64,000 bases of DNA from contig JACRBC010000120.1 in NCBI GenBank assembly GCA_016213245.1, positions 1-64,000 on the forward strand, given 5' to 3'. A program made the position numbers and the translations under genes. The notes beneath the pieces are model-generated. The model saw only the letters and a program-made list of their open reading frames with translations, was not told the DNA's origin and ran no database searches. Positions 33,601 to 42,200 of this stretch are shown here, in pieces. The stretch comes from Candidatus Solibacter usitatus (GTDB lineage Bacteria; Acidobacteriota; Terriglobia; Bryobacterales; Bryobacteraceae). The stretch's first letter is position 1. Each line of letters begins with the position of its first letter.

Positions 33601-33774
33601 CGCCGCACGCCCCCGGTATTCCGAAATCACGACCACCTGCGTGTCGGAGATATCCGGATAGGCTTCGACCTTCAGTTGCAGGTAGGCCCAGATCCCGGCG
33701 CCCACCAGCGCCAGGCCGATCAGAAGCGTGATGAAGCGCTGGCGAAGAGAGAAGCGAAGCAGTTGTGCGATCAA
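30667..33774 (-). CDS. Heavy-metal efflux RND pump, CzcA/CusA family
   Basis: A 1035-residue inner-membrane RND protein that uses the proton gradient to expel metal ions through a tripartite complex. It opens MIAQLLRFSLRQRFITLL and contains VEAYPDISDTQVVV, VERAL-type periplasmic segments, and LGALDFGIIVDGTLVMVEH (about residues 390-408), the HME-family transmembrane helix 4 motif with the proton-relay Asp pair. The TTG start at 33774 has GGGAG 8 nt upstream. Motif form resembles Co/Zn/Cd rather than Cu/Ag pumps, but metal specificity is not certain. Confidence 0.92.
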   Translation of the reverse strand: MIAQLLRFSLRQRFITLLIGLALVGAGIWAYLQLKVEAYPDISDTQVVVISEYRGRAAEEVEQQVTVPLERALNSVPNVIARRSRTIFGLSVVELTFAYGVNDYFARQVVLEKLRDANLPPGVTPSLGPLSTPIGELYRYSLEGPGFNAMRLRELQDWVIEPRFLQVRGVADVTPFGGLIRQYQVEIDPLSLAKYGLTVSQVAQALDANNQNAGGAMLDNGQQALVIRGVGQVKSIADVESIVVSESKGVPVFVKDVARVKFGAPPPAGIFGVNEKQNGVEGIVLMRRGENPSEVLEGIKEAVDELNSARLPQGVRITPIYDRTDLVSNTLGTVTHTLMEGLVIVVAVLFLFLGSVRAALLTAITIPLSLLFAFVCMQVSGIPANLLSLGALDFGIIVDGTLVMVEHVVHLLVERQRAGKLGTRSGVVGAVRDAALEMERPIFFSLMIIISAYIPLFTLERVERRLFTPMAFTICYALLGSLLIALTLIPVLATYLFRHGAKDWDNPVLHWLGDLYRRALKSTMAWPKVTVGASVAVVLAAFLLAASLGSEFLPQLDEGVIWVRATLAPGVSIEKSAQVAAQLRAILARFPEVKLVSSQSGRNDSGTDPYGANRNEVFVALKPYDTWSSGRNKAALIEAMSKQLRDEIPGAAFSFTQPIIDNVTEAVTGSAADLAVIFTGPNLDELRAQARQALEVIKQVPGAADSAIEQEEDQPQLRIEVDRQAVARYGINVRDVQDVVEMAVGGRAVSTVFEGERVFDVTVRYVPEARKDAHVIGEILVSTREGGRVPLSQLARIEVVNGASIIARRENRRQITVRTNIRGRDQGSFVADAQARFSKAIRVPKGYEVDWGGQFENLTRAKRRLAFIMPVTIAVIFLLLFWTFGSPVYAGLVLMNVPFSLVGGIVFLWMRGINLSVSSAVGFISLFGVAVMSGVLVVAEINRRRRSDPELGVQEAVVQGALAQMRPVLMMIAVALLGMVPAARATGIGSDVQRPLATVVVGGLLSTLLLTLLALPSLYLLVTGESTKKEAAQEG

Positions 33775-33787
33775 AGCGGCTTCTCCC

Positions 33788-34933
33788 TCAATTGCCCTTC
33801 AGCAGCATCACTCCGTCCGTCACCACGCGGTCGCCAGCCTTGATTCCGCCGGCGATTCCCAAGAGGCCGCCCGCCCGGTTCGCAGTCTGCACGCCGGTTT
33901 GCCGGAACCGGCCCGGCCCGGTTTCCACGTACAGGTAACTACCGCTCTGCCCCTGCAGGACGGCCGCGGCCGGCACCACCGGCATCGCCTTCATCCCCTC
34001 CACGTGCCGGATGCGTCCGAACATTTCAGGCAGCAGCCGTCCAATCGGGTTCTGCAGCTCCGCCCGCACCTTTACCGTGCGCGTGGTGGGATCCACTGCG
34101 TCTGCAATGCGTTTCACGCGCGCGCGGAAGTGCTCGCCGGGATACGCACTCAACTCGAGGTCCAGAGCCTCGCCCACCTTGATGAACCGGATCGCCGTCT
34201 CCGGCACGTCCGAAGCAATCCACACCGTGCTCAGGTCGGCGACCGTCAGTAAGGGCTGGTTGGTGTCGTTCCGGAACTCCCCCGGCACTACGCTCAGTTC
34301 CAGCACCTTCCCCGGAACCGGCGCCCGCAACGTAATCTTCTGTCCAAACTCGCCAGCCTTCAGGCCCAGAATCGCCAGCCGTCGTGACGCCTGCTCTCGA
34401 GCCGCCACAGCCTGTTCCACCTGCGCCTTCGCCTGCGCCATGGCGTTTTCGGCGTTCAGCACTTCCTTCTTCGCGATGGCCTGGTGCTCCAGCAGGTCCC
34501 GCGTGCGCTCCAGGTCCGCCTGCGCCTTCAGCAGGTTCGCTTTCATCTGGCCCAGCGCCGAATCCGCCTGCAAGTAGGCGGAAATCGCCACGTCGGCGTC
34601 CGGACTCTCGATCGTCGCCACCGGCTCCCCTTCCTTCACGGCATCGCCCAGCTTCACAAAGACCTGCGTGATGCGCCCGGCCACGGGCGTCACAACCCGC
34701 GAAACCCTGTTCGGATTCACTTCAATCCTGCCCGGCGCGTCGACCTCGTCCACCGGCACGTCCGCTTCCTTCACGATCTCCACCTTGATCTGCCGCAACT
34801 TCGGTGAGTCCGGAGCGATTACCACTTCGCCCGGACCAGCCGCCGCGGCCACCGCCGGGGCCTTCGCGCCGTCTCCGCTCTTCGAACAGCCTGCCAGCAG
34901 GCCGGCCAACAACAACAATCCTGCAATCCTCAT
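33788..34933 (-). CDS. Periplasmic adaptor lipoprotein of the metal efflux pump (CzcB-like)
   Basis: A 381-residue membrane fusion protein with lipobox LLAGC (Cys16). VVTPVAGRITQVFVKLGDAVKEGEPVATI is the first half of the lipoyl-like domain; a coiled-coil hairpin of about residues 115-190 follows, then ITLRAPVPGKVLELSVVPGEF and the beta-barrel part. It links the RND pump to the outer-membrane channel. Its start overlaps the TolC-like gene stop by 4 nt and its stop is 13 bp from the pump start. Confidence 0.92.
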   Translation of the reverse strand: MRIAGLLLLAGLLAGCSKSGDGAKAPAVAAAAGPGEVVIAPDSPKLRQIKVEIVKEADVPVDEVDAPGRIEVNPNRVSRVVTPVAGRITQVFVKLGDAVKEGEPVATIESPDADVAISAYLQADSALGQMKANLLKAQADLERTRDLLEHQAIAKKEVLNAENAMAQAKAQVEQAVAAREQASRRLAILGLKAGEFGQKITLRAPVPGKVLELSVVPGEFRNDTNQPLLTVADLSTVWIASDVPETAIRFIKVGEALDLELSAYPGEHFRARVKRIADAVDPTTRTVKVRAELQNPIGRLLPEMFGRIRHVEGMKAMPVVPAAAVLQGQSGSYLYVETGPGRFRQTGVQTANRAGGLLGIAGGIKAGDRVVTDGVMLLKGN

Positions 34934-36225
34934 GGGGTTACTGACTTTCCGGTCACTGCATCAATCAGGAAGAGACTCTTCGTATAGTCGCCCCTGGCTT
35001 CGTTGTAGCTCTGTATCGCGTCGATGTAAGCGCGCTGCGCGTCCAGAAACTCCAGCAGCGACGCCTCTCCCCGCCGGTAGCTATACTCCGTGATGTCCCG
35101 CACCTGTTTCGCCTCCGCCATCAGACTCCCCTTAATCCGCTCCAAGAGATTCCATGCGCTGGCATATTGCTGGCAGGCGTTCTCAACCTCCGTTGAGATC
35201 AGCGTCTCCAGCGCCTGCGATCGCATCTCCGTCTGCCTGGTCTCCAGTCGCGCACGCTCAATCTCGCCCTGGTTGCGGTTGTACAACGGCATCGGAAACT
35301 GCAGGTACACGCCGAAAGTCCGCCCATCGGAGTACCCGTACTGGTGGTGGTACATCAAGCTCGCCGTGTAGTCGGGCCGCGCCAGCGATTTCTGCAGTCT
35401 CGTGTCCGCCGCCGCCCGCTCGGCGTCTTTCCTCTGGGCAAGCAGGTCGGGTCTCTGCTGCAGCGCCTGCGTCTTCAGCTCGTCGAGCAACACGATGGCA
35501 GGCCGCTCATTCAGCGCACCGGCAAGGTCGAAGCTCGAGTCCTTGCTCTTCCGCCCGATCAATTGCTGGAGGTTGTTGCCCGCCGTCAGCAACCGCAGTT
35601 CGGCCTGACGCAACGAGTTCTCGAATTGCTGCTGCGCGACCCGCATTCGAACCAATTCCACCCCTGCAAGGTCGCCGGCCTTCACCCTGGCCGCATTCAC
35701 CTGGATGATGTCGCTGAACACTTTCAGGTTCTGGCGCGCCAGGTTCACGCTTTCCTTTGCCAGGAGGTACTCGACGCACGCCAATCGCACGTTGAGCGAG
35801 AGGATGCGAATCGAATCGACAAGCCGTAGATCGGCGACAGCCGTAGCCAGCTTCGCCAGGGCCATTCTTCCCGGCCTCTTGCCAGGACCTTCGATAATGT
35901 AGTCCACATGAGTGCTCCACTCCGAAGGACCTGCGCTGTTGGCTACCGTCAAACCTCGACCGAGCCAATCGAGGTAGTCCCAAGCGAAGTTCAGAACCGG
36001 ATTGGGGCGCAAAGCTGCCTGGATCTCCCGCGCCTTCGAAATCGGCACGTTTTGCTTCTCAGCCATCAGAGCCAGGTTGTTCCTGAGAGACTCTTCCACC
36101 GCCTGGTCAATCGTAAGAATTTGCGGCGCCGTCTGCCCGCGGACCGAGTGGGGAGACAGGCTCAGCAGCAACACACTCGCAAGGAATCCCGTTTTCACTT
36201 CCTTCCAGTATGAACAAGTCCCCAT
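34930..36225 (-). CDS. TolC-family outer-membrane efflux channel (CzcC-like)
   Basis: A 431-residue protein from ATG 36225, with signal peptide core GFLASVLLLSLSPHSVRGQ. Two TolC repeats are visible, each with a long coiled-coil: LTIDQAVEESLRNNLALMAEKQNV at the start, and RPDLLAQRKDAERAAADTRLQ then YRRGEASLLEFLDAQRAYIDAIQSYNEARGDYTKSLF in the second repeat. First gene of a czcCBA-DUF190 operon. The longer frame to 36408 lacks secretion features. GTG 36201 is another possible start. Confidence 0.88.
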   Translation of the reverse strand: MGTCSYWKEVKTGFLASVLLLSLSPHSVRGQTAPQILTIDQAVEESLRNNLALMAEKQNVPISKAREIQAALRPNPVLNFAWDYLDWLGRGLTVANSAGPSEWSTHVDYIIEGPGKRPGRMALAKLATAVADLRLVDSIRILSLNVRLACVEYLLAKESVNLARQNLKVFSDIIQVNAARVKAGDLAGVELVRMRVAQQQFENSLRQAELRLLTAGNNLQQLIGRKSKDSSFDLAGALNERPAIVLLDELKTQALQQRPDLLAQRKDAERAAADTRLQKSLARPDYTASLMYHHQYGYSDGRTFGVYLQFPMPLYNRNQGEIERARLETRQTEMRSQALETLISTEVENACQQYASAWNLLERIKGSLMAEAKQVRDITEYSYRRGEASLLEFLDAQRAYIDAIQSYNEARGDYTKSLFLIDAVTGKSVTP

Positions 36226-36309
36226 CCTCCGCCAATCCCCGGTCCGAGCTAGGCGCGCCACAATAGTTGAGTGGCATCGTAAGATACCCCCATCCTTCGG
36301 CTGGGTCCC

Positions 36310-36369
36310 AATCGCCTCCCCCCGAACATACGTTCCGTCAATAGCCTCCCCAGGGGATACCGTTCCGTC
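36310..36369. repeat. Two 30-bp imperfect direct repeats in a divergent promoter region
   Basis: Units 36310-36339 and 36340-36369 start AATCGCCTCCCC and AATAGCCTCCCC and both end CGTTCCGTC, with a diverged centre. They lie between czcC (start 36225) and the histidine kinase gene (start 36407). Tandem sites with a period of about three helical turns fit binding of a regulator such as the neighbouring NarL-type protein. This is inferred from position. Confidence 0.55.
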
Positions 36370-36406
36370 GAAACTTGTTACAAGCTGGAGATGGGTATCC
36401 CTGTCC

Positions 36407-37744
36407 ATGATGGCGCGCCCGTCTCAATTCGGCTCGGTGGCGTCCGCACTTGCGCGGCCCGTCACACAAAAGGCCATTACGCGCGTCGTTCTCGCCGGCT
36501 TCTCCCTCGTCATCCTCTCCATGCTCGCCGCCGGTCTGCTCGGCGTCCGCAGTATCAGCAATATCCGGGCCACCACAGGCGAGCTCCTGGAGGAACAGGT
36601 TCGCATCCAGGACCTGCTCGACGCCGTCCTCCGCGAGCAGCGCGCCATCAACGCCATCTTTGCCGGTTTCGCCCAGACGCCGGACAAGATCGACCGGGAA
36701 CAACTCCTCAGCCAACTCGAAGCCTCTGACCGCGACATCGAAAAGATCGCCGCCGATGCCGCCGACGAACCCGCCCAGGCCTTGTGGCAGGATCTCTACA
36801 AAGCCGTCACCCATTTTTCCGTCGAAGCCCGCGGCATGCTCGACGCTCCGCGCGGCATCAGGCGGCCATTGCGCCAATTGATGAGCGCCCACCAAAACGT
36901 CTTGTCCCTGGTCGATAAGCTGGTCGAGGTTCAGGCGCGCCGCTCCGTCGAACTCAAGCAACAGTTGGAGGATATCTCCGGCCGCATGCTCCAGCAGACA
37001 TCCATCCTGCTCGGCGCCAGTCTCCTGCTCGCGCTCCTTTGCGCCATCTATACCGTTCGCCTCGCCGTCAGACTCGTCCGCCAGCTCGAATGGCAAACCG
37101 CCGAATTGAGCCGCGTCTCCTGGAACCTGCTCGAAAAACAGGAGACCACCGCCCGCCGCTTCTCGCACGAGTTGCACGACGAGTTGGGTCAATCCCTCAC
37201 CGCCGTCAAGGCCAATCTGGTCGCCCTCAGCGAACACGCCAACGGCGGCCGCCCGCAACTCGACGACTGCCTCCATCTTGTGGACGAGGCCATCGTCAAC
37301 GTCCGTGAGCTTTCCCAGCTTCTTCGCCCCACCATCCTCGACGACTTCGGCCTGCCGGCCGGTCTCAAGTGGCTCTGCGACCGCTTCAAGCTCCGTACCG
37401 GTATCGACGTCGAATGCTCTTCCACCTTCGAGGGCCGTATCGCCGACGAGACCGAAACCCACCTCTTCCGCATCGCCCAGGAGGCCCTCACCAACGTCGC
37501 CCGCCACGCCAAGGCCACCCACGTCTCGGTCCGCCTCCTGCGCCAGGACGGCCAGATCAACCTCCACATTTCGGACAACGGGCAGGGCGTACAGCCCGGA
37601 GCGCCGGCCGCCGACCATGGCCTCGGACTGGTGGGCATGCGGGCGCGGGCTCGCAGCGCTGGTGGAGAATTGAAGGTGCAGACCGCGCCTGGCAAAGGCG
37701 TCGAAATCGCCGCCTCCTTCCCCATCAAGGAACGAGCGGACTGA
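36407..37744 (+). CDS. NarL-type sensor histidine kinase
   Basis: A 445-residue membrane kinase. A first helix (about 28-50, VVLAGFSLVILSMLAAGLLG), a periplasmic helical sensor of about 150 residues, and a second helix (SILLGASLLLALLCAIY) are followed by HisKA_3 with SHELHDELGQSL, phospho-acceptor about His257, and HATPase_c with IAQEALTNVARHAKA, HISDNGQG and GLGLVGMRARA. The periplasmic part looks like a four-helix sensor. It lies 22 bp before its response regulator. The adjacency to a metal efflux operon suggests metal or envelope stress as signal. The start (36407 or 36410) has a weak ribosome binding site. Confidence 0.85.
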   Translation: MMARPSQFGSVASALARPVTQKAITRVVLAGFSLVILSMLAAGLLGVRSISNIRATTGELLEEQVRIQDLLDAVLREQRAINAIFAGFAQTPDKIDREQLLSQLEASDRDIEKIAADAADEPAQALWQDLYKAVTHFSVEARGMLDAPRGIRRPLRQLMSAHQNVLSLVDKLVEVQARRSVELKQQLEDISGRMLQQTSILLGASLLLALLCAIYTVRLAVRLVRQLEWQTAELSRVSWNLLEKQETTARRFSHELHDELGQSLTAVKANLVALSEHANGGRPQLDDCLHLVDEAIVNVRELSQLLRPTILDDFGLPAGLKWLCDRFKLRTGIDVECSSTFEGRIADETETHLFRIAQEALTNVARHAKATHVSVRLLRQDGQINLHISDNGQGVQPGAPAADHGLGLVGMRARARSAGGELKVQTAPGKGVEIAASFPIKERAD

Positions 37745-37766
37745 CCGCTGACCGCGCCCCCTCTCT

Positions 37767-38408
37767 ATGAGCACAAGAAAGATCACCATCCTGCTGGCCG
37801 ACGACCACAGCGTGGTCCGCCAGGGATTCCGCCGCATCCTGGAATCCCAACCGGACATGGAAATCGTCGGTGAGGCCGGTAACGGCCGAGAGGCCATCAC
37901 CGAGGCCACCCGCCTCACGCCCGACATCGTCGTCATGGACGTCGCCATGCCCGAACTGAACGGCATCGAGGCCACGCGCCGTCTGACTGAATCCTCCCCG
38001 CGCACCCGCGTCCTGGCCCTCTCCATGCATAAGGACGCCGTCTACGTCCGCGAGATCCTGCGCGCCGGCGCGCGCGGCTACCTCCTCAAGGACGCCATCG
38101 ACGCCGACCTGCTGGCCGCCATCCGCTCCATTGCCAAAGGCGAAGCCTACCTCTCCCCAGCCATCGCCGACGCTGTGCTCACAGACTACCGCCAGCACGT
38201 CACCGACCCTATCGACCTGCTCACCTCGCGCGAACGTGAAGTGCTCCAGCACATCGCCGAAGGCAGAACCAACAAGGAAATCGCCACCATCCTCAAGCTC
38301 AGCGTCTACACCGTCGACGCCCACCGCGGCCGCATCATGGAGAAACTCAACCTCCATTCCACCGGCGAACTCGTCCGCTTCGCCGTTCGCAAGGGCCTCA
38401 TCGATTGA
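37767..38408 (+). CDS. NarL/FixJ response regulator
   Basis: A 213-residue regulator. The receiver has the acidic pair D11/D12, phospho-acceptor Asp58 (IVVMDVAMPELNG) and the Lys in YLLKDAID. The C-terminal LuxR-type helix-turn-helix is LLTSREREVLQHIAEGRTNKEIATILKLSVYTVDAHRGRIMEKLNLHS. Partner of the upstream kinase. Its stop overlaps the M48 gene start by 4 nt, so the protease may be part of its output. Confidence 0.93.
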   Translation: MSTRKITILLADDHSVVRQGFRRILESQPDMEIVGEAGNGREAITEATRLTPDIVVMDVAMPELNGIEATRRLTESSPRTRVLALSMHKDAVYVREILRAGARGYLLKDAIDADLLAAIRSIAKGEAYLSPAIADAVLTDYRQHVTDPIDLLTSREREVLQHIAEGRTNKEIATILKLSVYTVDAHRGRIMEKLNLHSTGELVRFAVRKGLID

Positions 38409-39157
38409 CCCCTGTGCCCGCCTCCGCTGCCTCCGCCAACCGCCAGTTCCTTCTCTGGACCCTCGCTCTTCTCCTCCTGGCCGGCTATGGCCTCCATGCC
38501 CTCTGGACCCGCGGCCTGCCCTGGGCCGCCGGCGCCGCCACCCGGCTTGTTCCCGCCGCCTGGGAGCGCGAGCTCGGCGAATCGATCGCCGCCTCCATCG
38601 CGCCCGGCGCCAAACCGTGCCTCGAGGATGCCGCCGAACGTCTCGCGCGCAGCCTTCCCGCACCGTCGCCCTATACGTTCCAGGTGCGCTGCGTCCCCTC
38701 CGCCGAAATCAACGCCCTGGCCGCCCCCGGAGGCGTCATCCTCGTCTACGAGGGGCTCCTCCAGGCCGCTGCCACCCGCGAGGAGATCCCCGCCGTTCTC
38801 GCACATGAGATGCAACACGTCCTCCTCCGCCACTCCACCCGCGCCATCTTCCGCGCCTTCGCTCTCCAGGCCGTCATCAGCCTCCTCGCCGGCGACCCCA
38901 CCGGGCTCGTCGCCCAGGTCGCCGGGGGCCTGGGCGTTCTGCACTACATGCGCGCCGACGAAGAGGAGGCGGACCGCGAGGGTGTCCTGCTCCTCAAGCG
39001 CGCCGGCTTCAATCCCCTCGCCATGTCCGCCCTGCTCGAGTCCCTCGACGCCGCCACCGCCGGCGGCGCCGGTGTCGTCCCTACATGGATCAGCTCCCAC
39101 CCCGACATCAGGCAGCGCATCGCCGCCACCCGCGCTCTGGCCCACACCCTCCGTTAG
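38405..39157 (+). CDS. Membrane-anchored M48-family metallopeptidase
   Basis: A 250-residue protein with an N-terminal membrane helix (about residues 14-32) and a zinc protease domain: APGGVILVYEGLL, LAHEMQHVLLRHS with the HExxH motif at 134-138, and ADEEEADREGVLLL with the third ligand. M48 proteases of this type degrade misfolded outer-membrane or periplasmic proteins. The TTG at 38405 is coupled to the response-regulator stop and has AAGGG 9 nt upstream; GTG 38414 is an alternative. It converges on the next gene with shared stop-codon bases. Confidence 0.88.
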   Translation: MTPVPASAASANRQFLLWTLALLLLAGYGLHALWTRGLPWAAGAATRLVPAAWERELGESIAASIAPGAKPCLEDAAERLARSLPAPSPYTFQVRCVPSAEINALAAPGGVILVYEGLLQAAATREEIPAVLAHEMQHVLLRHSTRAIFRAFALQAVISLLAGDPTGLVAQVAGGLGVLHYMRADEEEADREGVLLLKRAGFNPLAMSALLESLDAATAGGAGVVPTWISSHPDIRQRIAATRALAHTLR

Positions 39158-41220
39158 AAAGCGGCAGGAGCCGAAAGAGCCTCTCCCGCCTTGATCCGCA
39201 CCTGCCCCGCGCTCACCCCCGCCGGCAGCCTGGCTTGCACCAGGTAGCGCGCCGGTACCCACGGCTGCAGCCCGGCGTAAGCCGGCTCGATCTCCACTTC
39301 GCCCTGTTCGGTCGTGACCAGGACGCGCACTGGCAGCACCGTTCGATGATATGGCTCCTCCGCGCTCCCTCCCGCCCCCGACAGCGCCGGCGGATCCGTC
39401 ATTCCCAGCCCCGTCGCGAAGATCTCCAATCCATCGCCCCCGCTGCGCCTCACCTCCACAATCTCCGGCTGCGCGGCCGCGTAGGCCAACACCAGCGGCC
39501 TGGACTCAGTCCCCCCGCGCCGCGCCGTGATCGTCCACTGATCCGCCTGCGCGTACGGGACTTGGATCACCACAAAGTCCTCGCCAATCTCAAACAGCGG
39601 CGCGGCCAGCCCGTTCACCACCACCATCGTCCCCGCCATCTCTCTCGGCAGCGGCACCGCCTCGGCGGCGGCATACCTCGGAGCCAGGTTCCGGCCGCGC
39701 AGCCTGACCAGCCCCCCCGGCGCCGCCTGTGCCAGTTCTCCCGCATTCAGTGCCGGCAGCGTCGACTCCAGCATCTCCCCGCTGATCCGGGCCGGAATCT
39801 CCGCCACCCGGCCCACCTCCACCCTCGTCCATTCGGATTCGAACACCTGCTTGCCGTTGCTCTCGATCTGCGTCTTGTATTCGCCCGGCGCCAGGTCCAC
39901 CCAGCCGAAGAAGCCGCTCGCATCCGTCTTCCGCAACTGCTCCCCGCCCTCCTGCCCCACCAGGCGAACCGTCACCCCGTCCGCCCACCACTTCTCGCCT
40001 CCGTCAACCTCCAACCGCCCCATCAGGTGGCCTTTCACCGGCCGGCTCTTCCAGGGCAGCTCCGGCACCGCCGCCGGCTCCCGGAAATACTCGCCGACCG
40101 TCCTGTAGAACTCGACGTTTGGCCGCTGCGCCGGATCCTCGCTACGCGTCGACGCGTAGCTGTAGAAGCACACCCCCAGCGGCGTGTTGCCCAAGCTCGA
40201 CGGCCTCAATACCCGGTCCAATTGCGCCAGTGTCTGCGGCAGCGTGTTCAGGTAATTCCCCAGCCCGTTTACGTAGCCGCGGCCGTACTGCCTGTTCTTC
40301 TGGTATTCCGACCAGCGGTCCAGGTAGGTCGCATACTTCGTCTCGACGAAGTAGTTCATCGGCATTGAGATGTCGAGGATGCCCTCCTCCAGCCACCCGC
40401 GCCAGTCCTGGAAGACGTACCCGTAGGCGTCCTTGCTCCGGTATTCGGCATCCGTCAGCGGACCGTTGCCCCATGTGATTGTCGCCGCGCTCACCTTCAC
40501 GCTGGGCCTGAGTTGCTGCACCCGCAGATACAATTGCCGGACCAGCGCCGTCACTTGATCCCGCCGCCATTGGTTCCACGCCCCGTCGGCCCGCGACGGC
40601 ACTCCTACCCGGTTGTTCTGTCTGGAATACCGCTCGATCGACGCGCGGTTGTAGCCGTAGTCGGCATCTTCGGGGTAGCGGACATAGTCCAGATGCACCC
40701 CGTCTATGTTGTAGCGCTTCACCGGCTCCAAGAACACATCAATCAGGTACGGCAAAACGCCCGGATGGCCCGGGTCCAGTCCCAACGTCTCCACCCCAGC
40801 CGAACTGACGTTCAGCCAGCGCTCCCCGCCCTCTGCCGGCGGCCCATGCAAGTAGTACACATGCCCCGGATTCAGCGGCGCCGCCCCGCTCCTCCACATC
40901 GGGTACACCACAAACCAGGCGTGCACTTCGATGCCCTGGGCGTGCGCCTTTTGGATGAGGTACTCCAGTGGGTCGAAGGCCACCGGCACGGCGGTGTCTT
41001 CCGCAAAGCCCTCCAGCGACTGCCGGTAGTAGCTGTTCGACCGCACCCGCGCTTCCATGAAAATCGCGTTCGCCTTGGCCAGAATCGCGTTCTCAACCAG
41101 TTGGTCCACCTGCGCCGGCGTCTTGTAGCCCTCGTGGAAGGCATCGGCCCAGAAGGCCCTGTACTGCTGCCCCCACAATCCACACGACATCAGCAATAGC
41201 GCGAAAACCAACCTCGGCAT
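39154..41220 (-). CDS. Secreted GHL10-family glycosidase-like protein with Solibacter C-terminal domain
   Basis: A 688-residue protein with a signal peptide (MPRLVFALLLMSCGLWG). The GHL10 TIM barrel (about 20-390) has YRAFWADAFHEGYKT, FMEARVRSNSYY, IEVHAWFVVYP, NIDGVHLDYVRYP and DISMPMNYF. The C-terminal 240 residues start with a short Ig-like repeat and then the TIGR03437-type module: NAGELAQAAPGGLVRLRG, VVNGLAAPLFEIGEDFVVIQVPY, and FATGLGMTDPP. The latter is a hallmark of Solibacter-type secreted proteins. Glycan target unknown. Confidence 0.85.
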   Translation of the reverse strand: MPRLVFALLLMSCGLWGQQYRAFWADAFHEGYKTPAQVDQLVENAILAKANAIFMEARVRSNSYYRQSLEGFAEDTAVPVAFDPLEYLIQKAHAQGIEVHAWFVVYPMWRSGAAPLNPGHVYYLHGPPAEGGERWLNVSSAGVETLGLDPGHPGVLPYLIDVFLEPVKRYNIDGVHLDYVRYPEDADYGYNRASIERYSRQNNRVGVPSRADGAWNQWRRDQVTALVRQLYLRVQQLRPSVKVSAATITWGNGPLTDAEYRSKDAYGYVFQDWRGWLEEGILDISMPMNYFVETKYATYLDRWSEYQKNRQYGRGYVNGLGNYLNTLPQTLAQLDRVLRPSSLGNTPLGVCFYSYASTRSEDPAQRPNVEFYRTVGEYFREPAAVPELPWKSRPVKGHLMGRLEVDGGEKWWADGVTVRLVGQEGGEQLRKTDASGFFGWVDLAPGEYKTQIESNGKQVFESEWTRVEVGRVAEIPARISGEMLESTLPALNAGELAQAAPGGLVRLRGRNLAPRYAAAEAVPLPREMAGTMVVVNGLAAPLFEIGEDFVVIQVPYAQADQWTITARRGGTESRPLVLAYAAAQPEIVEVRRSGGDGLEIFATGLGMTDPPALSGAGGSAEEPYHRTVLPVRVLVTTEQGEVEIEPAYAGLQPWVPARYLVQARLPAGVSAGQVRIKAGEALSAPAAF

Positions 41221-41232
41221 AGCTCTGTGCGA

Positions 41233-41238
41233 TATTAT
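41233..41238 (+). promoter_or_regulatory. Possible -10 hexamer TATTAT of the glycosyltransferase gene
   Basis: TATTAT ends 8 nt before the GTG start at 41247, again with no ribosome binding site between. It shares the spacing seen for fabI, ggt, the ATPase and the FAD oxidoreductase genes. Confidence 0.35.
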
Positions 41239-41246
41239 CTCCTCTG

Positions 41247-42131
41247 GTGCCCCCCGCTGTCCCACCCCGACCGCCTGAAGTCCCGGCCGGCCCGCGCGTC
41301 TCCATCGTCGTCGTGACGCACAACTGCGAATCCGCCCTCCGCCGCTCGATTGCCGCTTTGGAAGCGTCCACCGGTAGGGAGCGATTCGAGATCCTCACCG
41401 TCGACGCCGGCAGCACCGATGGCTGCCCCCGCATCGACGCCGAATTCCCCTCCGTCACCGTTCTCCGCCTCCCCCGCAACTTCGGAAAGACGCGCGCCCG
41501 CAACATCGGCATGCGCACCGCCCAGGCCGACCTGATCCTCTTCCTTGACCCCAACGTCGAGGTCCGCCCGGGCGCCGTACATGCCCTCGCGTCCGCCCTG
41601 GAGTCCCGCGAAGAGTTGACCGCCGCCGGCCCCGTCCTCGAAGACCCGTCCGGCGCCCCGATCCAGACGGCATTCTGTCTGCCCACCCCATCCGAATTGG
41701 CCGAAGCCTCCCTCGGCGCCGCCCCGTTACCCCGCGCCGCGGCCCCCGACGGAATCGCCGAAGCTATTGATGAAACGGCATTTATGGTTCGCAGAAACTT
41801 CGTCGCCGGCATGAATTACCTGGACGAAAAGCGCTTCTCCGAACACTGGAGCCTGCTCGAAGTCTGCTGGCAGATCCGCAACGCCGGCAAGAAGATCCTG
41901 GTGGTTTCCACCGGCCACGCTGTCCTCCATCCTGACGCCCCGGCGCCCAGCGATGAGACCCTCTACGCCGCCGACCGGGTCTCCGGCGCCGCCGCCTACA
42001 TTTCTAAACACCTCGGCTTTGGCGCTGGTATCTCATTCAGGCTAAAGTGTTTGTTCTCCGCCATGGTCTCTCTCCGGCTGCGGCTGGCCCTCTCCATCCT
42101 TACCGCTAGCCGCCTGGACCCCACTCAGTGA
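41247..42131 (+). CDS. Family 2 glycosyltransferase
   Basis: A 294-residue GT-A enzyme. RVSIVVVTHNCESALRRSIAAL is the nucleotide-binding start, ILTVDAGSTDG follows, and NFGKTRARNIGMRTAQADLILFLDPNVEV carries the metal-site region, with an Asp-Pro-Asn in place of the usual DxD. The end has two hydrophobic stretches (SFRLKCLFSAMVSLRLRLALSIL) and may associate with the membrane. Likely adds sugars to a cell-surface glycan. The GTG at 41247 is 8 nt after a -10-like TATTAT. Confidence 0.85.
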   Translation: MPPAVPPRPPEVPAGPRVSIVVVTHNCESALRRSIAALEASTGRERFEILTVDAGSTDGCPRIDAEFPSVTVLRLPRNFGKTRARNIGMRTAQADLILFLDPNVEVRPGAVHALASALESREELTAAGPVLEDPSGAPIQTAFCLPTPSELAEASLGAAPLPRAAAPDGIAEAIDETAFMVRRNFVAGMNYLDEKRFSEHWSLLEVCWQIRNAGKKILVVSTGHAVLHPDAPAPSDETLYAADRVSGAAAYISKHLGFGAGISFRLKCLFSAMVSLRLRLALSILTASRLDPTQ

Positions 42132-42200
42132 TTTCCCCTATTTCGCCTCGCCCCTAAAGCCGAGACCCGCCCCCGCCGATATTGGCTCAAGGGTAAACCT

